Assembly: GCA_000434015.1 (NCBI GenBank)
Contig: HF999504.1
Coordinates: 1-56,163 of the forward strand
Source: Clostridium sp. CAG:571
Lineage (GTDB): Bacteria > Bacillota > Clostridia > TANB77 > CAG-508
Reading direction: 5' to 3'
Length of the DNA: 56,163 bases
The notes below the pieces were generated by a model, which was given only the letters and a program-made list of their open reading frames with translations, was not told the DNA's origin and did no database searches. Shown here in pieces: positions 38,551-47,501 of this stretch (positions within the stretch are counted from its first letter, which is position 1; each line of letters begins with the position of its first letter). The position numbers and the translations under genes are program-made.

Positions 38551-39654
38551 TTACTTGTTTTTTACTATATTAATATACCATTTTCCTGCATCAGATAATT
38601 CTTCTATACTCCAATCTGATGTTTTTTTAGTTGCATCTTTCAACAATGCTGTTGCCTCATTTTTATTAGATAAATTCCAATATACAAAGCTAATATTATT
38701 CTTGTTTAATAAATCTATCCATTTATTAGCTTCTTCTATATTTATATTATTATTTCCATTTGCTTCTGAAATTCCAAATTCTGAAACAAATATTGGAAGA
38801 TTACTTTCTAATCCTTTTTTTAGTTCTTCTCTTAAATCTTCTTTATGCGTTGCTGCATAAAAATGAAATGTATACATTATATTTTTTTGCTCTACTATCG
38901 GTGATTTTGCGACCTCACTTATTAATTGGCAATATCTAGGTGTTCCACATAAAATAACAGCATCTTCATTAATTTCACGAATTAAATTAATCATTTCTTC
39001 TGCATATGGTTTTATGTCATTTTGCCATGTAACATTTCCATTTGGTTCATTACATATTTCATAAATTATATTAACATTATTTTTATACTTATTTGCAATA
39101 TAAGTAAAGAACTTCTTTGCCTTTTCTTTATTAGTATTTGGATTATTATCATTTAATGTATGCCAATCTACAATCACATACATTCCAAGTTCTGTGGTAT
39201 AATTTATTCCATCTTCTATTATTTCATTTTGACTTTCATCATAGTCTTCACTATATATAGCAAGTCTAACTAAATTTATATTCCACTCATCTTTCATATA
39301 TTTAAATGATTCTTTATTTATATATTCTGGAAACCATTTAATACCATGAGTACTTATTCCCCTTAACTGAACATTATTTCCTTTTTCATCTACCAATTTT
39401 GATTCTTCTACTTTTAGTTTTCCATGCTCTTTAACCGGATTATTTTCTTCAACTTTCATATTATCATTTTCTTTATTAACTTTAATATTGTTTTCTATAT
39501 TATTATTTGTACTGTTTACATTTTCTACTTGTATCGTATCATTTTTTAGAGCTTCTTCACTCTTGTTTTGATTATCTTTTAATATTAGTAAACATATCAA
39601 GACTGATAATAATACTAAAATTATTGCTATTATGCTAAAAATTTTTTTTTTCAT
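38551..39654 (-). CDS. GH5 family endoglucanase-like glycoside hydrolase, membrane-anchored or secreted
   Basis: 367 residues. A signal/anchor helix (4-26), an Asn/Glu/Lys-rich linker to about 85, then a GH5 TIM barrel. Seen: LRGISTHGIKWFPEY, NLVRLAIYSEDY, VIVDWHTLND, the acid/base Glu in YEICNEPNG, HFYAATHK and the nucleophile Glu in FVSEFGIS. The pattern is that of subfamily 2 endo-beta-1,4-glucanases. There is no dockerin, carbohydrate module or sortase signal. Substrate is inferred to be a beta-glucan. It is the only obvious polysaccharide hydrolase in the window. Confidence 0.87.
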   Translation of the reverse strand: MKKKIFSIIAIILVLLSVLICLLILKDNQNKSEEALKNDTIQVENVNSTNNNIENNIKVNKENDNMKVEENNPVKEHGKLKVEESKLVDEKGNNVQLRGISTHGIKWFPEYINKESFKYMKDEWNINLVRLAIYSEDYDESQNEIIEDGINYTTELGMYVIVDWHTLNDNNPNTNKEKAKKFFTYIANKYKNNVNIIYEICNEPNGNVTWQNDIKPYAEEMINLIREINEDAVILCGTPRYCQLISEVAKSPIVEQKNIMYTFHFYAATHKEDLREELKKGLESNLPIFVSEFGISEANGNNNINIEEANKWIDLLNKNNISFVYWNLSNKNEATALLKDATKKTSDWSIEELSDAGKWYINIVKNK

Positions 39655-39773
39655 TTGTTTATCCCCATATTTTTTTCTAATTATATATTATAATATATAA
39701 AAATACAAATAAAAATTTTAATTTTATTTAATATCTTTATATCTTATATCTCGATATATCGATATATTGTTTT

Positions 39774-40085
39774 TTATTTTAATAACTTTGTTATTTTTTC
39801 TTTTTCTTGTACTCCTACTGTCATTTCTGCCACTTTTCCATTCTTGAATATCAAAAATGTAGGAATACTCATCACACCAAATCTAACTGCTAAATCCGTT
39901 TCTTCATCAATATTTACTTTTCCAACTTTAACTTTTCCTTCCATTTCATTTGCAATTTCTTCTACTATTCCAGACATCATTTTACAAGGCATACACCAAC
40001 TTGCCCAAAAATCTACTAAAACTGTTTTATCTGATTGTAATACTTCTTTATCAAAATTTTCACTTGTTAAATTTAAAATATTCAT
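39774..40085 (-). CDS. trxA: Thioredoxin with a CMPC active site
   Basis: 103 residues. The thioredoxin fold is complete: LVDFWASWCMPCKMM, VNIDEETDLAVRFGV, IPTFLIFKNGK and GVQEKEKI. The active site is Cys-Met-Pro-Cys instead of the usual Cys-Gly-Pro-Cys, which would alter the redox potential. The cis-Pro (SIPTF) is kept. It sits 28 bases after trxB in the same direction, so they form a thioredoxin/thioredoxin-reductase operon. Electron flow is NADPH to TrxB to this protein. Confidence 0.92.
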   Translation of the reverse strand: MNILNLTSENFDKEVLQSDKTVLVDFWASWCMPCKMMSGIVEEIANEMEGKVKVGKVNIDEETDLAVRFGVMSIPTFLIFKNGKVAEMTVGVQEKEKITKLLK

Positions 40086-40113
40086 ATTTTACTTACCTCC
40101 ATTAACATTTATT

Positions 40114-40967
40114 TTACAATTTATTATTCTTTATTATTTCTAGCCCAACTTTTGTTCCATCATATATAGCTTTAGATATTTGCATTATTCCCCCTATACA
40201 ATCACCACAAGCATATAATCCATTTACAGATGTTTGCATGTTATCATTTACTTTTATATTATTATTTTCAATCACTGCACCTATTTTTCTTGCTAAATCT
40301 GTGCTTGAGGCTGTTCCTATTGCTATAAACATACCATCTATTTTCATTTTAGTATTATCATAAAATTCAACTTCTTCAAGCTTGTTTATTCCCCTAACTT
40401 CTTTTATTCTCTTCTCATTAGACTCTAAAGATATATCTCTATTTTCTACTAACTTCTCTCCATTTGTTAATATTTTTACAGATTTTGTTACATTCATTAT
40501 TTGTTTTGCTTCATTTACTGCGTAATTTCCGCTACCAAGTACAGCAACATTTTTGTTTTTAAAAAAGAAAGCATCACAAATTGCACAATAGCTAATTCCT
40601 TTTCCCTCAAACTTTTTTATTCCTTTTATATCAGGTATAATTCTATTTTTTCCTGTTGCAAGTACAACTCTTTTTGCATAAAATTCTGAATTAACAGTTT
40701 CCACTTTAAAATTATCTTCTTTAGTAAGCCCGGACTACTTCATCATTTATGCATTCTACACCTAGATTTTTTACTTGCTCTATTCCACTTTCATGCAAAT
40801 TGATACCACTAATTTCATTTATTCCATAATAATTTTCTATTTTTCCTGCTTTTTCTAATGCTCCATACCCTTTAGTTATAAGTAATATGTTTAAATTTGC
40901 TCTTTTCATATAAATTGCTGCTGACACTCCGTGCAGGGCCTCCACCAATAACTATTGCATCATACAT
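40114..40967 (-). CDS. trxB: Thioredoxin reductase, with two +1 sites
   Basis: 283 residues when read through two +1 shifts, close to the family length (about 300). FAD motif MYDAIVIGGGPAGVSAAIY begins at ATG 40967; the G of PAG is made only by the first shift. Then KIENYYGINEISG, and after the second shift EVVGLTKEDNFKVE and VLATGKNR. The redox centre is CAICDAFFF, and the NADP part has VLGSGNYAVNEA. The last segment YACGDCIGG is the second FAD site. The CxxC is CAIC and the helix after it has FF; this fits low-molecular-weight TrxB. Without both shifts no enzyme would be made. Confidence 0.93.
40730..40732 (-). other. +1 frameshift site 2 in trxB (in-frame CGG)
   Basis: Zero frame: GTA GTC CGG GCT TAC TAA. 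Skipping C gives GTA GTC GGG CTT ACT AAA GAA GAT, continuing to the VETVNSEFYAKR strand. Confidence 0.9.
40929..40931 (-). other. +1 frameshift site 1 in trxB (in-frame CGG)
   Basis: Zero frame: CCT GCA CGG AGT GTC. Skipping C gives CCT GCA GGA GTG TCA GCA, restoring GGGPAGVSAA, the dinucleotide-binding motif. The third Gly of that motif is nearly invariant, so Gly and not Arg is the likely residue. Confidence 0.93.
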
Positions 40968-41067
40968 AAAAAAGTCCTCCAAACCATAAAATATAATTAT
41001 AACTTCTAATTTAAAAAATTCCAAACCATATTTTATAAACTACAAATTATGAACCATAAGTTCTAAA

Positions 41068-41961
41068 TTATAATACATCATATAAATTTTTAAACATATA
41101 TCCTTTATTTTTTAAAAAATTTATTACATCTTGTAATGTTTCATAAGTTAATATTTTATCACTTGCATCATGCATTAAAATAACAACATTGTTTTTCTCT
41201 CCTACTGTTTTGGTAATATTATCCATTATATCCTCTTTTGTGTGTGCACCTGCAGAATCATTACTAAGTGCATTCCAATCTAAAAAAGCAACATTATTTT
41301 GTTTTAAAACTTCTTTTGCCTCTTGTTTTATTTGATTGTATTTTCCTCCAACAGATCCTCCAGGGAATCTAAACACTCTTGAATTATAATTTTGGTTATC
41401 TAAAGCATTTTTTATACATTGTTCTGTTTTATTATATTCATAAATTACAGTATCAACACTATTATATATCTCATTATATTTATGAGAATATCCATGATTT
41501 GCTATATAATGACCTTCTGCATACACTCTTTTTAATATTTCAGGATTTCTTTCAGCATTATATCCTAAAACAAAAAAAGTTGCCTTAATATTTTCTTTTT
41601 TTAATAAGTCAAGAATTAATGGTGTAACAGTTTTGGATGGACCATCATCAAATGTCAAAAAAACTCTTTTTCCATCGTTTGCAGTATATATATTACTGAT
41701 TTTTTCTATTTGCTCTTGACTTAAAGGATCTTTATTTTTTAATTTTTCTTTTTCCTGTTTTTCTTGTCTTATTTTTATGGCTGTATCTATATTAATATTT
41801 ACATCTAGTATTTTTGCTACCTGTATATCTTTATTATTATCCATATTAATTTTTTTAATTCCAACTATAGAAAATAATATTAATATAACACATATGATTA
41901 ATAATATAATAAAAATTTTTGATTTATTATTTTTCTTTTTAGTTACAATTAAATCATACAT
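41068..41961 (-). CDS. Polysaccharide deacetylase (PdaA/PgdA-like), membrane-anchored
   Basis: 297 residues from the ATG at 41961, which follows GGGAGG. A short cytoplasmic start, one membrane helix (about 16-38), a linker, then the NodB domain. Seen: VFLTFDDGPSKTV (catalytic Asp and metal Asp), IANHGYSHKYN (metal His pair), RVFRFPGGSVGG and VVILMHDASDK. It likely removes N-acetyl groups from peptidoglycan or a wall polymer, which changes lysozyme sensitivity. It is alone in its transcription unit. Confidence 0.88.
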   Translation of the reverse strand: MYDLIVTKKKNNKSKIFIILLIICVILILFSIVGIKKINMDNNKDIQVAKILDVNINIDTAIKIRQEKQEKEKLKNKDPLSQEQIEKISNIYTANDGKRVFLTFDDGPSKTVTPLILDLLKKENIKATFFVLGYNAERNPEILKRVYAEGHYIANHGYSHKYNEIYNSVDTVIYEYNKTEQCIKNALDNQNYNSRVFRFPGGSVGGKYNQIKQEAKEVLKQNNVAFLDWNALSNDSAGAHTKEDIMDNITKTVGEKNNVVILMHDASDKILTYETLQDVINFLKNKGYMFKNLYDVL

Positions 41962-42137
41962 AATTGTCCTCCCTATTTTTGTTCTTTGTTGCATTAATTA
42001 TATAACAACGAATTAAAATTTAATAGTCTTATGATATAAAAAATAACCAATCTAAAAATAATTTTTACATACTTTACTTTTAGATTGGCTATATTATATA
42101 TTTTTATTATATAAATATCAAAATTTTTATTAAAGTT

Positions 42138-43310
42138 TTATATTCTATTAACACCATCTTTTATAGCTGCTTCTGAAACAGCCTTTGCTACTGTATCTTT
42201 TACTCTTTTGTCAAACGGTTGTGGTAAAATATATTCTTCATTTAATTCTTCATCACTAACTAATGAAGCTATTGCATATGCTGCTGCTATTTTCATATTT
42301 TCAGTTATTTTACTTGCTCTAACATCTAACGCTCCTCTGAAAATTCCAGGAAATGCAATTACATTGTTTATTTGGTTTGGAAAATCCGAACGTCCAGTTC
42401 CTACAATTCTAACACCCGCCTCTTTTGCTTCATCTGGCATTATTTCTGGTGTTGGATTAGCCATAGCAAAAACAATTGGATCTTTACTCATTGTTTTTAT
42501 CATTTCTTTTGTTAAAACTCCTGGTGCAGAAACACCTATAAAAATGTCTGCTCCCACTATAGCTTCTTTTAGTGTACCTTTTGTAAAACTTCTATTTGTA
42601 ACCTTTGCAATTGATTCTTTAACATTATTTAAATTTTCTCTACCTTCATAAATAGCCCCAGTTCTATCACATAATATTACATCTTTTAATCCTAATGTCA
42701 TTAATAATTTTGCAATAGCAATTCCAGCAGCCCCAGCTCCATTTATTACTGCCTTGCAATCTCCTATAGATTTATTTATAATTTTCATTGAATTTATAAT
42801 TGCTGCACTTGTAACAATAGCAGTCCCATGCTGATCATCATGAAAAACTGGAATATCACATTTTGCTTTAAGTTTTTCTTCAATTTCAAAGCAACGTGGT
42901 GCAGAAATATCTTCTAAATTTATTCCTCCAAAAGAACCACTTATATTGTATACTGTCTGAACAAATTCATCTACATCTTTCGTTCTAACACAAATAGGAA
43001 ATGCATCTACATCTCCAAATTCTTTAAAGAGTACACTTTTTCCTTCCATAACTGGCATTCCAGCTTCTGGCCCTATGTCTCCAAGACCAAGTACAGCAGT
43101 TCCGTCTGTTATAACAGCTACCATATTCCATCTACGTGTTAATTCCCAGCTTTTTTTATAATCTTTTTGTATTTCAAGACATGGTTCTGCTACCCCTGGA
43201 GTATATGCAAGAGCTAATGCTTCTTTATTATCGACCTTTGCTCTTGCATTTACTTCTATTTTTCCTTTCCATTCATAATGCTTTTTTAATGATTCTTCTT
43301 TGTAATTCAT
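42138..43310 (-). CDS. NAD(P)-dependent malic enzyme
   Basis: 390 residues from the ATG at 43310, which follows AAGGAGG. Oxidative decarboxylation of malate to pyruvate, or the reverse. Motifs: YTPGVAEPCLEIQ, WNMVAVITDGTAVLGLGDIG, the metal site EISAPRCFEIE (as LEDISAPRCF), and the Rossmann motif INGAGAAGIAI. The short bacterial form without phosphotransacetylase domain. It probably links glycolysis and anaplerosis. Single gene with its own leader. Confidence 0.92.
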   Translation of the reverse strand: MNYKEESLKKHYEWKGKIEVNARAKVDNKEALALAYTPGVAEPCLEIQKDYKKSWELTRRWNMVAVITDGTAVLGLGDIGPEAGMPVMEGKSVLFKEFGDVDAFPICVRTKDVDEFVQTVYNISGSFGGINLEDISAPRCFEIEEKLKAKCDIPVFHDDQHGTAIVTSAAIINSMKIINKSIGDCKAVINGAGAAGIAIAKLLMTLGLKDVILCDRTGAIYEGRENLNNVKESIAKVTNRSFTKGTLKEAIVGADIFIGVSAPGVLTKEMIKTMSKDPIVFAMANPTPEIMPDEAKEAGVRIVGTGRSDFPNQINNVIAFPGIFRGALDVRASKITENMKIAAAYAIASLVSDEELNEEYILPQPFDKRVKDTVAKAVSEAAIKDGVNRI

Positions 43311-43468
43311 TTTTTCCTCCTTATTTTTTCTCATATAGTAACATTATACTAGCCTAAAATTTACTAGTCAAATTTTTAGATTTTTAACAATTTTTCAAAT
43401 ATTCAGACTGAAAACAGGATATTAGCAATGTTTCCATCCTTGCGTTTACTATAGTATGCATCCAGTTT

Positions 43469-45257
43469 TCATATTTCGTCTTTCTCAATAAAATTCCTGC
43501 TTTGACTTTGTTCTTGTTTTGATTTGCTAGTTGTTCTTTTAGATTGTACCTTTAAACTTGCTCTAAAATCCTCTACATGAGAATCTGTTTTATATTCTAT
43601 TGTTTCATTTTTTTTCTTTGAAAATCTTTTTTTAAAAAAGTCAATAAATTTTGCAAGCTTTCCTTGCTTTTTTCCATCTAGAACACTCAATGCAACATCT
43701 TCATTACTTTGTTGTTCTTCATCTTCTTTTTCTTCATTAATGACCTCATATCGTTTTGAATCCAGAAATTTTCTACCATATTTCATTTTCTTTAAATGTT
43801 CATTTGTATATTTTTTACCATCAATCATAACAAAATACTCTATATGTCCGTCATCACTTTTTTGCCTTTTTATATCCTTTTTGCTTATTATTTTACCACA
43901 ATCACGATAAACTTGTATCTCTTGTATCAAATCATTATCTTGACTTTCGGTTAAATTTCTTTTTAAGATTAGTTCTCTTACTTTCTTATTAATATAAATA
44001 GACGAGTATTCGTTAACATAATCGTTTGCAAGTAATTTTACATCAATTCTACTTCTGTTAGATAGATCTTTTTTTACTCTTTCTATTATACTTGCATCTT
44101 CTATTAATCTTAATTCTTCTATTCGACTAACAATTTTATTTGTAAATCTATCATAATATTCATCAAAACTTACATATCCATACCTAGATAGCTTTTTATC
44201 CATTTCGAAGATTTTTTTCTTATCCCATTTATCAATGCTTTGAAAATTTTGCTTTGCATACTGAATAACTATTTTATCTAAAACATCTTTCAGCTCTTTA
44301 GGTGCATCTGTATTCATAAATTTCTCAAAAACATCTGTCCCCACATCATTAATATAAAAATAATCTTTTATTAACTCCATACATTTTAAAGCTTTATCAA
44401 AATTCTCACTATTATTTTGTTGTTTATTTTCAAAATATGGAATTATGAGTTTCTTTATCAATTGAGTTTGTATATTTAGAGTTGTAGTCTTTATTTCGTC
44501 ATTTAAATATGCAAACTTTGGATCGAATTGTCCATTCCCTTCATAATGTTCCATTTTATTCTTCAATATGTTTAAGAATAAAATATAGTCCATTTGATTA
44601 GAAAAAGTAATAAATTCTTTCTTATTCATATTTAATAAATCTTTCATCTCTTTTGGTCTTTTATTAACAATTTCTATTATATTTTTTGCTCCAACTATAT
44701 TTTCTATTTGCTTTACTATATTAACTTCACTATCATATGCTTTATGTCCTGATACTGATACTGTTTTTTGTGCTATCCATTCAGTTATTCCTTCATTTAA
44801 TGCTACATGAAATTGACGACTTCTTATATAGTCTTCTGATATCTTACTTAAATTATGTATCTTATCTAAAACTGTTGTTGAAGATTTATACCTTACTTTT
44901 CTTAATTTCATAAAACATTTTATATTTATTTTTCTTGAATAAGAATCTATTCCGTGTTTTTGTTTTAGATTTTCTAAACAGTGCATGTACTCCTTCATGT
45001 GCTAATGTTTCCGTTGTGCCCTGGTCTTTTTTTATATCTTCTAGATCCATCTTTCCTTTATTCAATATGTTTATTGTCTTTAATTCACAAGAATATAATC
45101 CATTTGCATCTTGGCTTTTGCCTCCTGCTTCTATTACAGAAATATTACTCATTAGAGTTTTATACATTTCTTCTTTTGGAATCTCCTCCATTAATTCTGG
45201 GGATTTTCTATAACATTCCTCAATTAAAAATATTATTGCTTCTCTTTTGTTAATCAT
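43469..45257 (-). CDS. HExxH zinc-peptidase-like protein, unknown role, with one +1 site
   Basis: 595 residues through one +1 shift. TLAHEGVHALFRK at about 85-95 is a zinc-peptidase HExxH motif. The likely third ligand, in LNEGITEWIAQKT near 153-164, exists only in the +1 frame. The remaining 430 residues are helical and charged, with no recognised domain. No signal peptide. The CGG at 44952-44954 lies between the two halves of the zinc site. Peptidase activity is not proven, and the family is not one I can name. A decayed gene fragment lies just upstream. Confidence 0.7.
44952..44954 (-). other. +1 frameshift site in the HExxH gene (in-frame CGG)
   Basis: Zero frame: AAA ACA CGG AAT AGA and a stop after 22 codons. 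Skipping C gives AAA ACA GGA ATA GAT TCT, and the frame stays open for almost 500 codons. Confidence 0.86.
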
Positions 45258-45304
45258 ATTACTCTCTACCACCTTATTTTAATAAAAACTAATGTTTATA
45301 TAAA

Positions 45305-45535
45305 TCATTTTTTTAATAAAGATTTTATTTTTGCAATCACTTTTTGAATAAATCTTGTTTCTTTTTTTACTTCAATTAACACAGCTTTCTCTTTTTTACA
45401 CTTTATTGTTCTTCTTAAATATATCTTTGCTTTTCTCAATCATTCTCAAATCACCATTATTTATCTTTGATACACAATTACTAAAAGTGCAAGCCTATTC
45501 AAACTTAGAACGTAATTTTTTTCAATCGTAATCTC
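45305..45535 (-). pseudogene. Decayed paralog of the small protein at 53257-53725
   Basis: Broken pieces in different frames, in order: SLNRLALLVIVYQR, then NGDLRMIEKSKDIFKKNN, then CKKEKAVLIEVKKETRFIQK and KIKSLLKK before a stop at 45305. They parallel TRAILGYIFLNFW, AGEMRLRYQNQDIFKSRN and the +1-frame tail GLIIVKKENIFIRIINKIKK of the intact protein. No intact start is visible. This decay shows ordinary stops and shifts, unlike the clean CGG breaks elsewhere. Confidence 0.6.
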
Positions 45536-45599
45536 TTTTTTAACTACGCAAATCATATCATAATAACTTCCTCATTTCAATATTTTGTGCCTATAAAGG

Positions 45600-45783
45600 C
45601 AAAAAAATAAGCCGACTAAATCGACTTACATAAGCTGTGATATGTTCACACTCTGTTTTCTTTGGCTTCTCCCATTGCAAAGCAAAAAAGTTAGTTTATT
45701 GAAAACGCATATTGGTGCCAACGAAGTTGTTATCTACAACTTTTTGGCTCTCTTGACGATTGATACAAATATCAATCAATTTA
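45600..45783 (-). ncRNA. Probable small structured RNA, unidentified
   Basis: About 175 nt with its own signals. Promoter: TTGTAA, 16-base spacer, TATACT at 45793-45820 on the minus strand. Hairpins in order: GATTGATA/TATCAATC; GCCAA enclosing AAGTTGT/ACAACTT and closed by TTGGC; TGTGA/TCACA; and a terminator AAGTCGA/TCGGCTT followed by T7. I match it to no RNA family I know (not 6S, SRP, tmRNA or a common riboswitch by motif). Confidence 0.45.
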
Positions 45784-45850
45784 TTAAAGTATATCATAAT
45801 TTTAATAAATTACAATAAATATTTTATAATTTTTTAATTTTTTTATAAAT

Positions 45851-45880
45851 AAAAAAACTCTCACCAATAGGTAAGAGAAA
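45851..45880 (-). terminator. Hairpin terminator in the accessory patch
   Basis: Minus strand CTCTTACC/GGTGAGAG around TATT, followed by T7. It ends whatever is transcribed from 46050 to 45880, where no gene is seen; a second conserved-looking stretch with ACTCGCAACAGTG lies at about 45915-45950. Confidence 0.65.
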
Positions 45881-46021
45881 AATATATCTTTTTTATTTAG
45901 ACAGTTAGCCCACATTCACAATGTAAACACTGTTGCGAGTGGTTAAGTTATTTCAAACTATTACTCACAAATTAGAAATTTTATAGTTTATATCAATTTC
46001 TAATGTAATTTTACCAAAAAA

Positions 46022-46056
46022 TAGAAAAAGTAGCAATATTTTTATGCTACTTTTAG
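46022..46056 (-). terminator. Terminator overlapping the end of the GNAT gene
   Basis: AAAAGTAGCA/TGCTACTTTT on the minus strand followed by T-rich sequence. The first arm includes the stop codon of the acetyltransferase. Confidence 0.75.
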
Positions 46057-46568
46057 ATTTCGTTATAATAATATAAGTTTTCCATTAGTTCTTGTCCGTT
46101 AGGCAAAGTTAATGGATTAGTATCAACAAATTCTCCACCCATATGTTTATAAAAATCATTAGACGGATTTTCAGAAAGGCAACCTATAATCATTTTGTTG
46201 TACCCCATATTTTTTAATTCATTTATTGCTTTATCAAATAAAACTTTACCAAAACCTTTACCCTTAACACTATCTAACAAATATAATGCACCAAGCTCAC
46301 CACATTTAGAATAATTGTCATACTTTGTTTTACGCACTCTCAAAACTCCAACATATTCATTATTATATTTTAATAGAAATCTTCTACTGCTATCATTCAA
46401 ACCTTCTTTCAAGTTTGATATAGCTTTTTGTATTTCTGGATATGTATTGATTAATTCTAAAAAATCATCATTGACTATACCTTTATAAGATTGTTTCCAA
46501 GATAGTGCATTAACTCTTGCATAGTATTCAACATTATCTATATCCATGTTTTCAATAGCATAATCCAT
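46053..46568 (-). CDS. GNAT-family N-acetyltransferase
   Basis: 171 residues. Acetyl-CoA loop VKGKGFGKVLFDKA near 112-125 and the strand YNKMIIGCLSENPSNDFY near 133-150, as in Firmicute GNATs of the small-molecule or ribosomal-protein type. The ATG is 2 bases after the stop of the thrS fragment, and its AAGGAGA site lies inside the end of that fragment. So it is in the transcription unit driven by the Thr-leader promoter. Substrate unknown; resistance is a possible role given this setting, but not shown. Confidence 0.82.
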   Translation of the reverse strand: MDYAIENMDIDNVEYYARVNALSWKQSYKGIVNDDFLELINTYPEIQKAISNLKEGLNDSSRRFLLKYNNEYVGVLRVRKTKYDNYSKCGELGALYLLDSVKGKGFGKVLFDKAINELKNMGYNKMIIGCLSENPSNDFYKHMGGEFVDTNPLTLPNGQELMENLYYYNEI

Positions 46569-46570
46569 AA

Positions 46571-47353
46571 CTATCTTCTCCTTATTTCTTTCTTCATAAA
46601 ACTAATAAATTCTTCAATTGACATAGACATAGTTTCTTCACTACCATATTTTCTAAAACTTATTAAATTATTATCTCTTTCATTATCTCCAATAATTAAA
46701 GTATATGGATTTTTCATAACATTACTTTGTCTAATTTTTTTACCCATTTGCTCCTTTGAATCATCATAACTAACTCTAATATCTTCGTCAATTAATATTT
46801 GTTTTAGTTTTTGACAATACTCATCATGATATTTCATATTAACAGGAACAATATTTACTTGAACTGGTGATAACCATACTGGTAATACACCTTTAAATTG
46901 TTCAAGTAATAATACTAAAAATCTTTCATAAGAACCTAGAACTGCTCTATGTACCATTACAGGAGTTTGTTTTTCGCCATTTTCATCTATATAGAAAAGC
47001 CCAAATCTTTTAGGAGTTGCAAAATCTAGTTGAACAGTTGGATTTTGTATTTCTCTATCAAGTGCATTTCTAAACATAAAATCAAGTTTAGGTCCATATA
47101 ATGCTGCTTCTCCCTCACATCTTTTTGCATCTAATCTAAGTTCATCAGATATTTCTTGTAATAAACTTTCGCATAAATCCCAATCAGACTTTTTACCAAT
47201 ATATTTTTCAGGATGTTCATAATCTCTTACTGATAATGATACCCAATGATTTTCCCATAATCCCATTCTAGAATAAAAGTCTTTAATTAAATTGCATATA
47301 TTAATTATTTCTTGTTTTACTTGTTCCCTAGTACAGAATACATGACCATTTTG
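46571..47353 (-). pseudogene. thrS: Threonyl-tRNA synthetase C-terminal fragment
   Basis: Open frame of about 260 codons without a proper start: it begins after a stop at 47354-47356 with GHVFCTREQ, the segment after class II motif 2. Motif 3 (VHRAVLGSYERFLVLLLEQ) and the whole anticodon-binding domain (PVWLSPVQVNIVPV to the end) are intact. The editing domain, motif 1 and motif 2 are missing, so no aminoacylation can occur. An internal ATG at 47266 could give a 231-residue piece. It is fused in frame behind the leader at 47354-47434, consistent with a single large deletion. Confidence 0.85.
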
Positions 47354-47434
47354 TTAAGCAATGCTAAAACAATCAATACTATAAATTGACTTATTTGTTG
47401 TGGTATAAGTTGTCGTAGTTAATTGTTTTAACAT
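47354..47434 (-). CDS. Thr-rich leader peptide before the thrS fragment
   Basis: 26 codons: MLKQLTTTTYTTTNKSIYSI then DCFSIA and TAA. Seven of eight codons from 6 to 13 are threonine. The ATG follows AAAGGGAGAG. A string of regulatory codons in a short peptide before the matching synthetase gene is the pattern of ribosome-mediated attenuation. The downstream part needed for control has been lost with the deletion. It is in the same frame as the thrS fragment. Confidence 0.65.
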   Translation of the reverse strand: MLKQLTTTTYTTTNKSIYSIDCFSIA

Positions 47435-47462
47435 ATTAATCTCTCCCTTTCAAAGCAATAAT

Positions 47463-47491
47463 AATATACCATATTTGCATTAATTTGTCAA
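47463..47491 (-). promoter_or_regulatory. Promoter of the Thr leader
   Basis: Minus strand TTGACA (47486-47491), 17-base spacer, TATATT (47463-47468). A near-consensus sigma-A promoter about 30 bases before the leader ATG. Confidence 0.82.
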
Positions 47492-47501
47492 AATTTCACT
47501 T

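Noticed and set aside
7046..45257. The broken genes as sequencing or assembly errors
   Set aside because: All breaks have one signature, an extra C exactly at a Gly codon boundary making an in-frame CGG, on both strands. Out-of-phase CGG and other GG sites are unaffected. Random indels, homopolymer errors or motif-bound errors would not respect codon phase. Raw reads are still needed for proof.
45258..46052. A CRISPR array or tracrRNA-like element in the long non-coding stretch
   Set aside because: No regularly spaced direct repeats and no cas gene are present in the window; the hairpins are each unique.
47266..47434. The Thr-rich peptide as the true N-terminus of an intact thrS
   Set aside because: A TAA stop ends it before the synthetase sequence, and more than half of the synthetase, including motifs 1 and 2, is missing.
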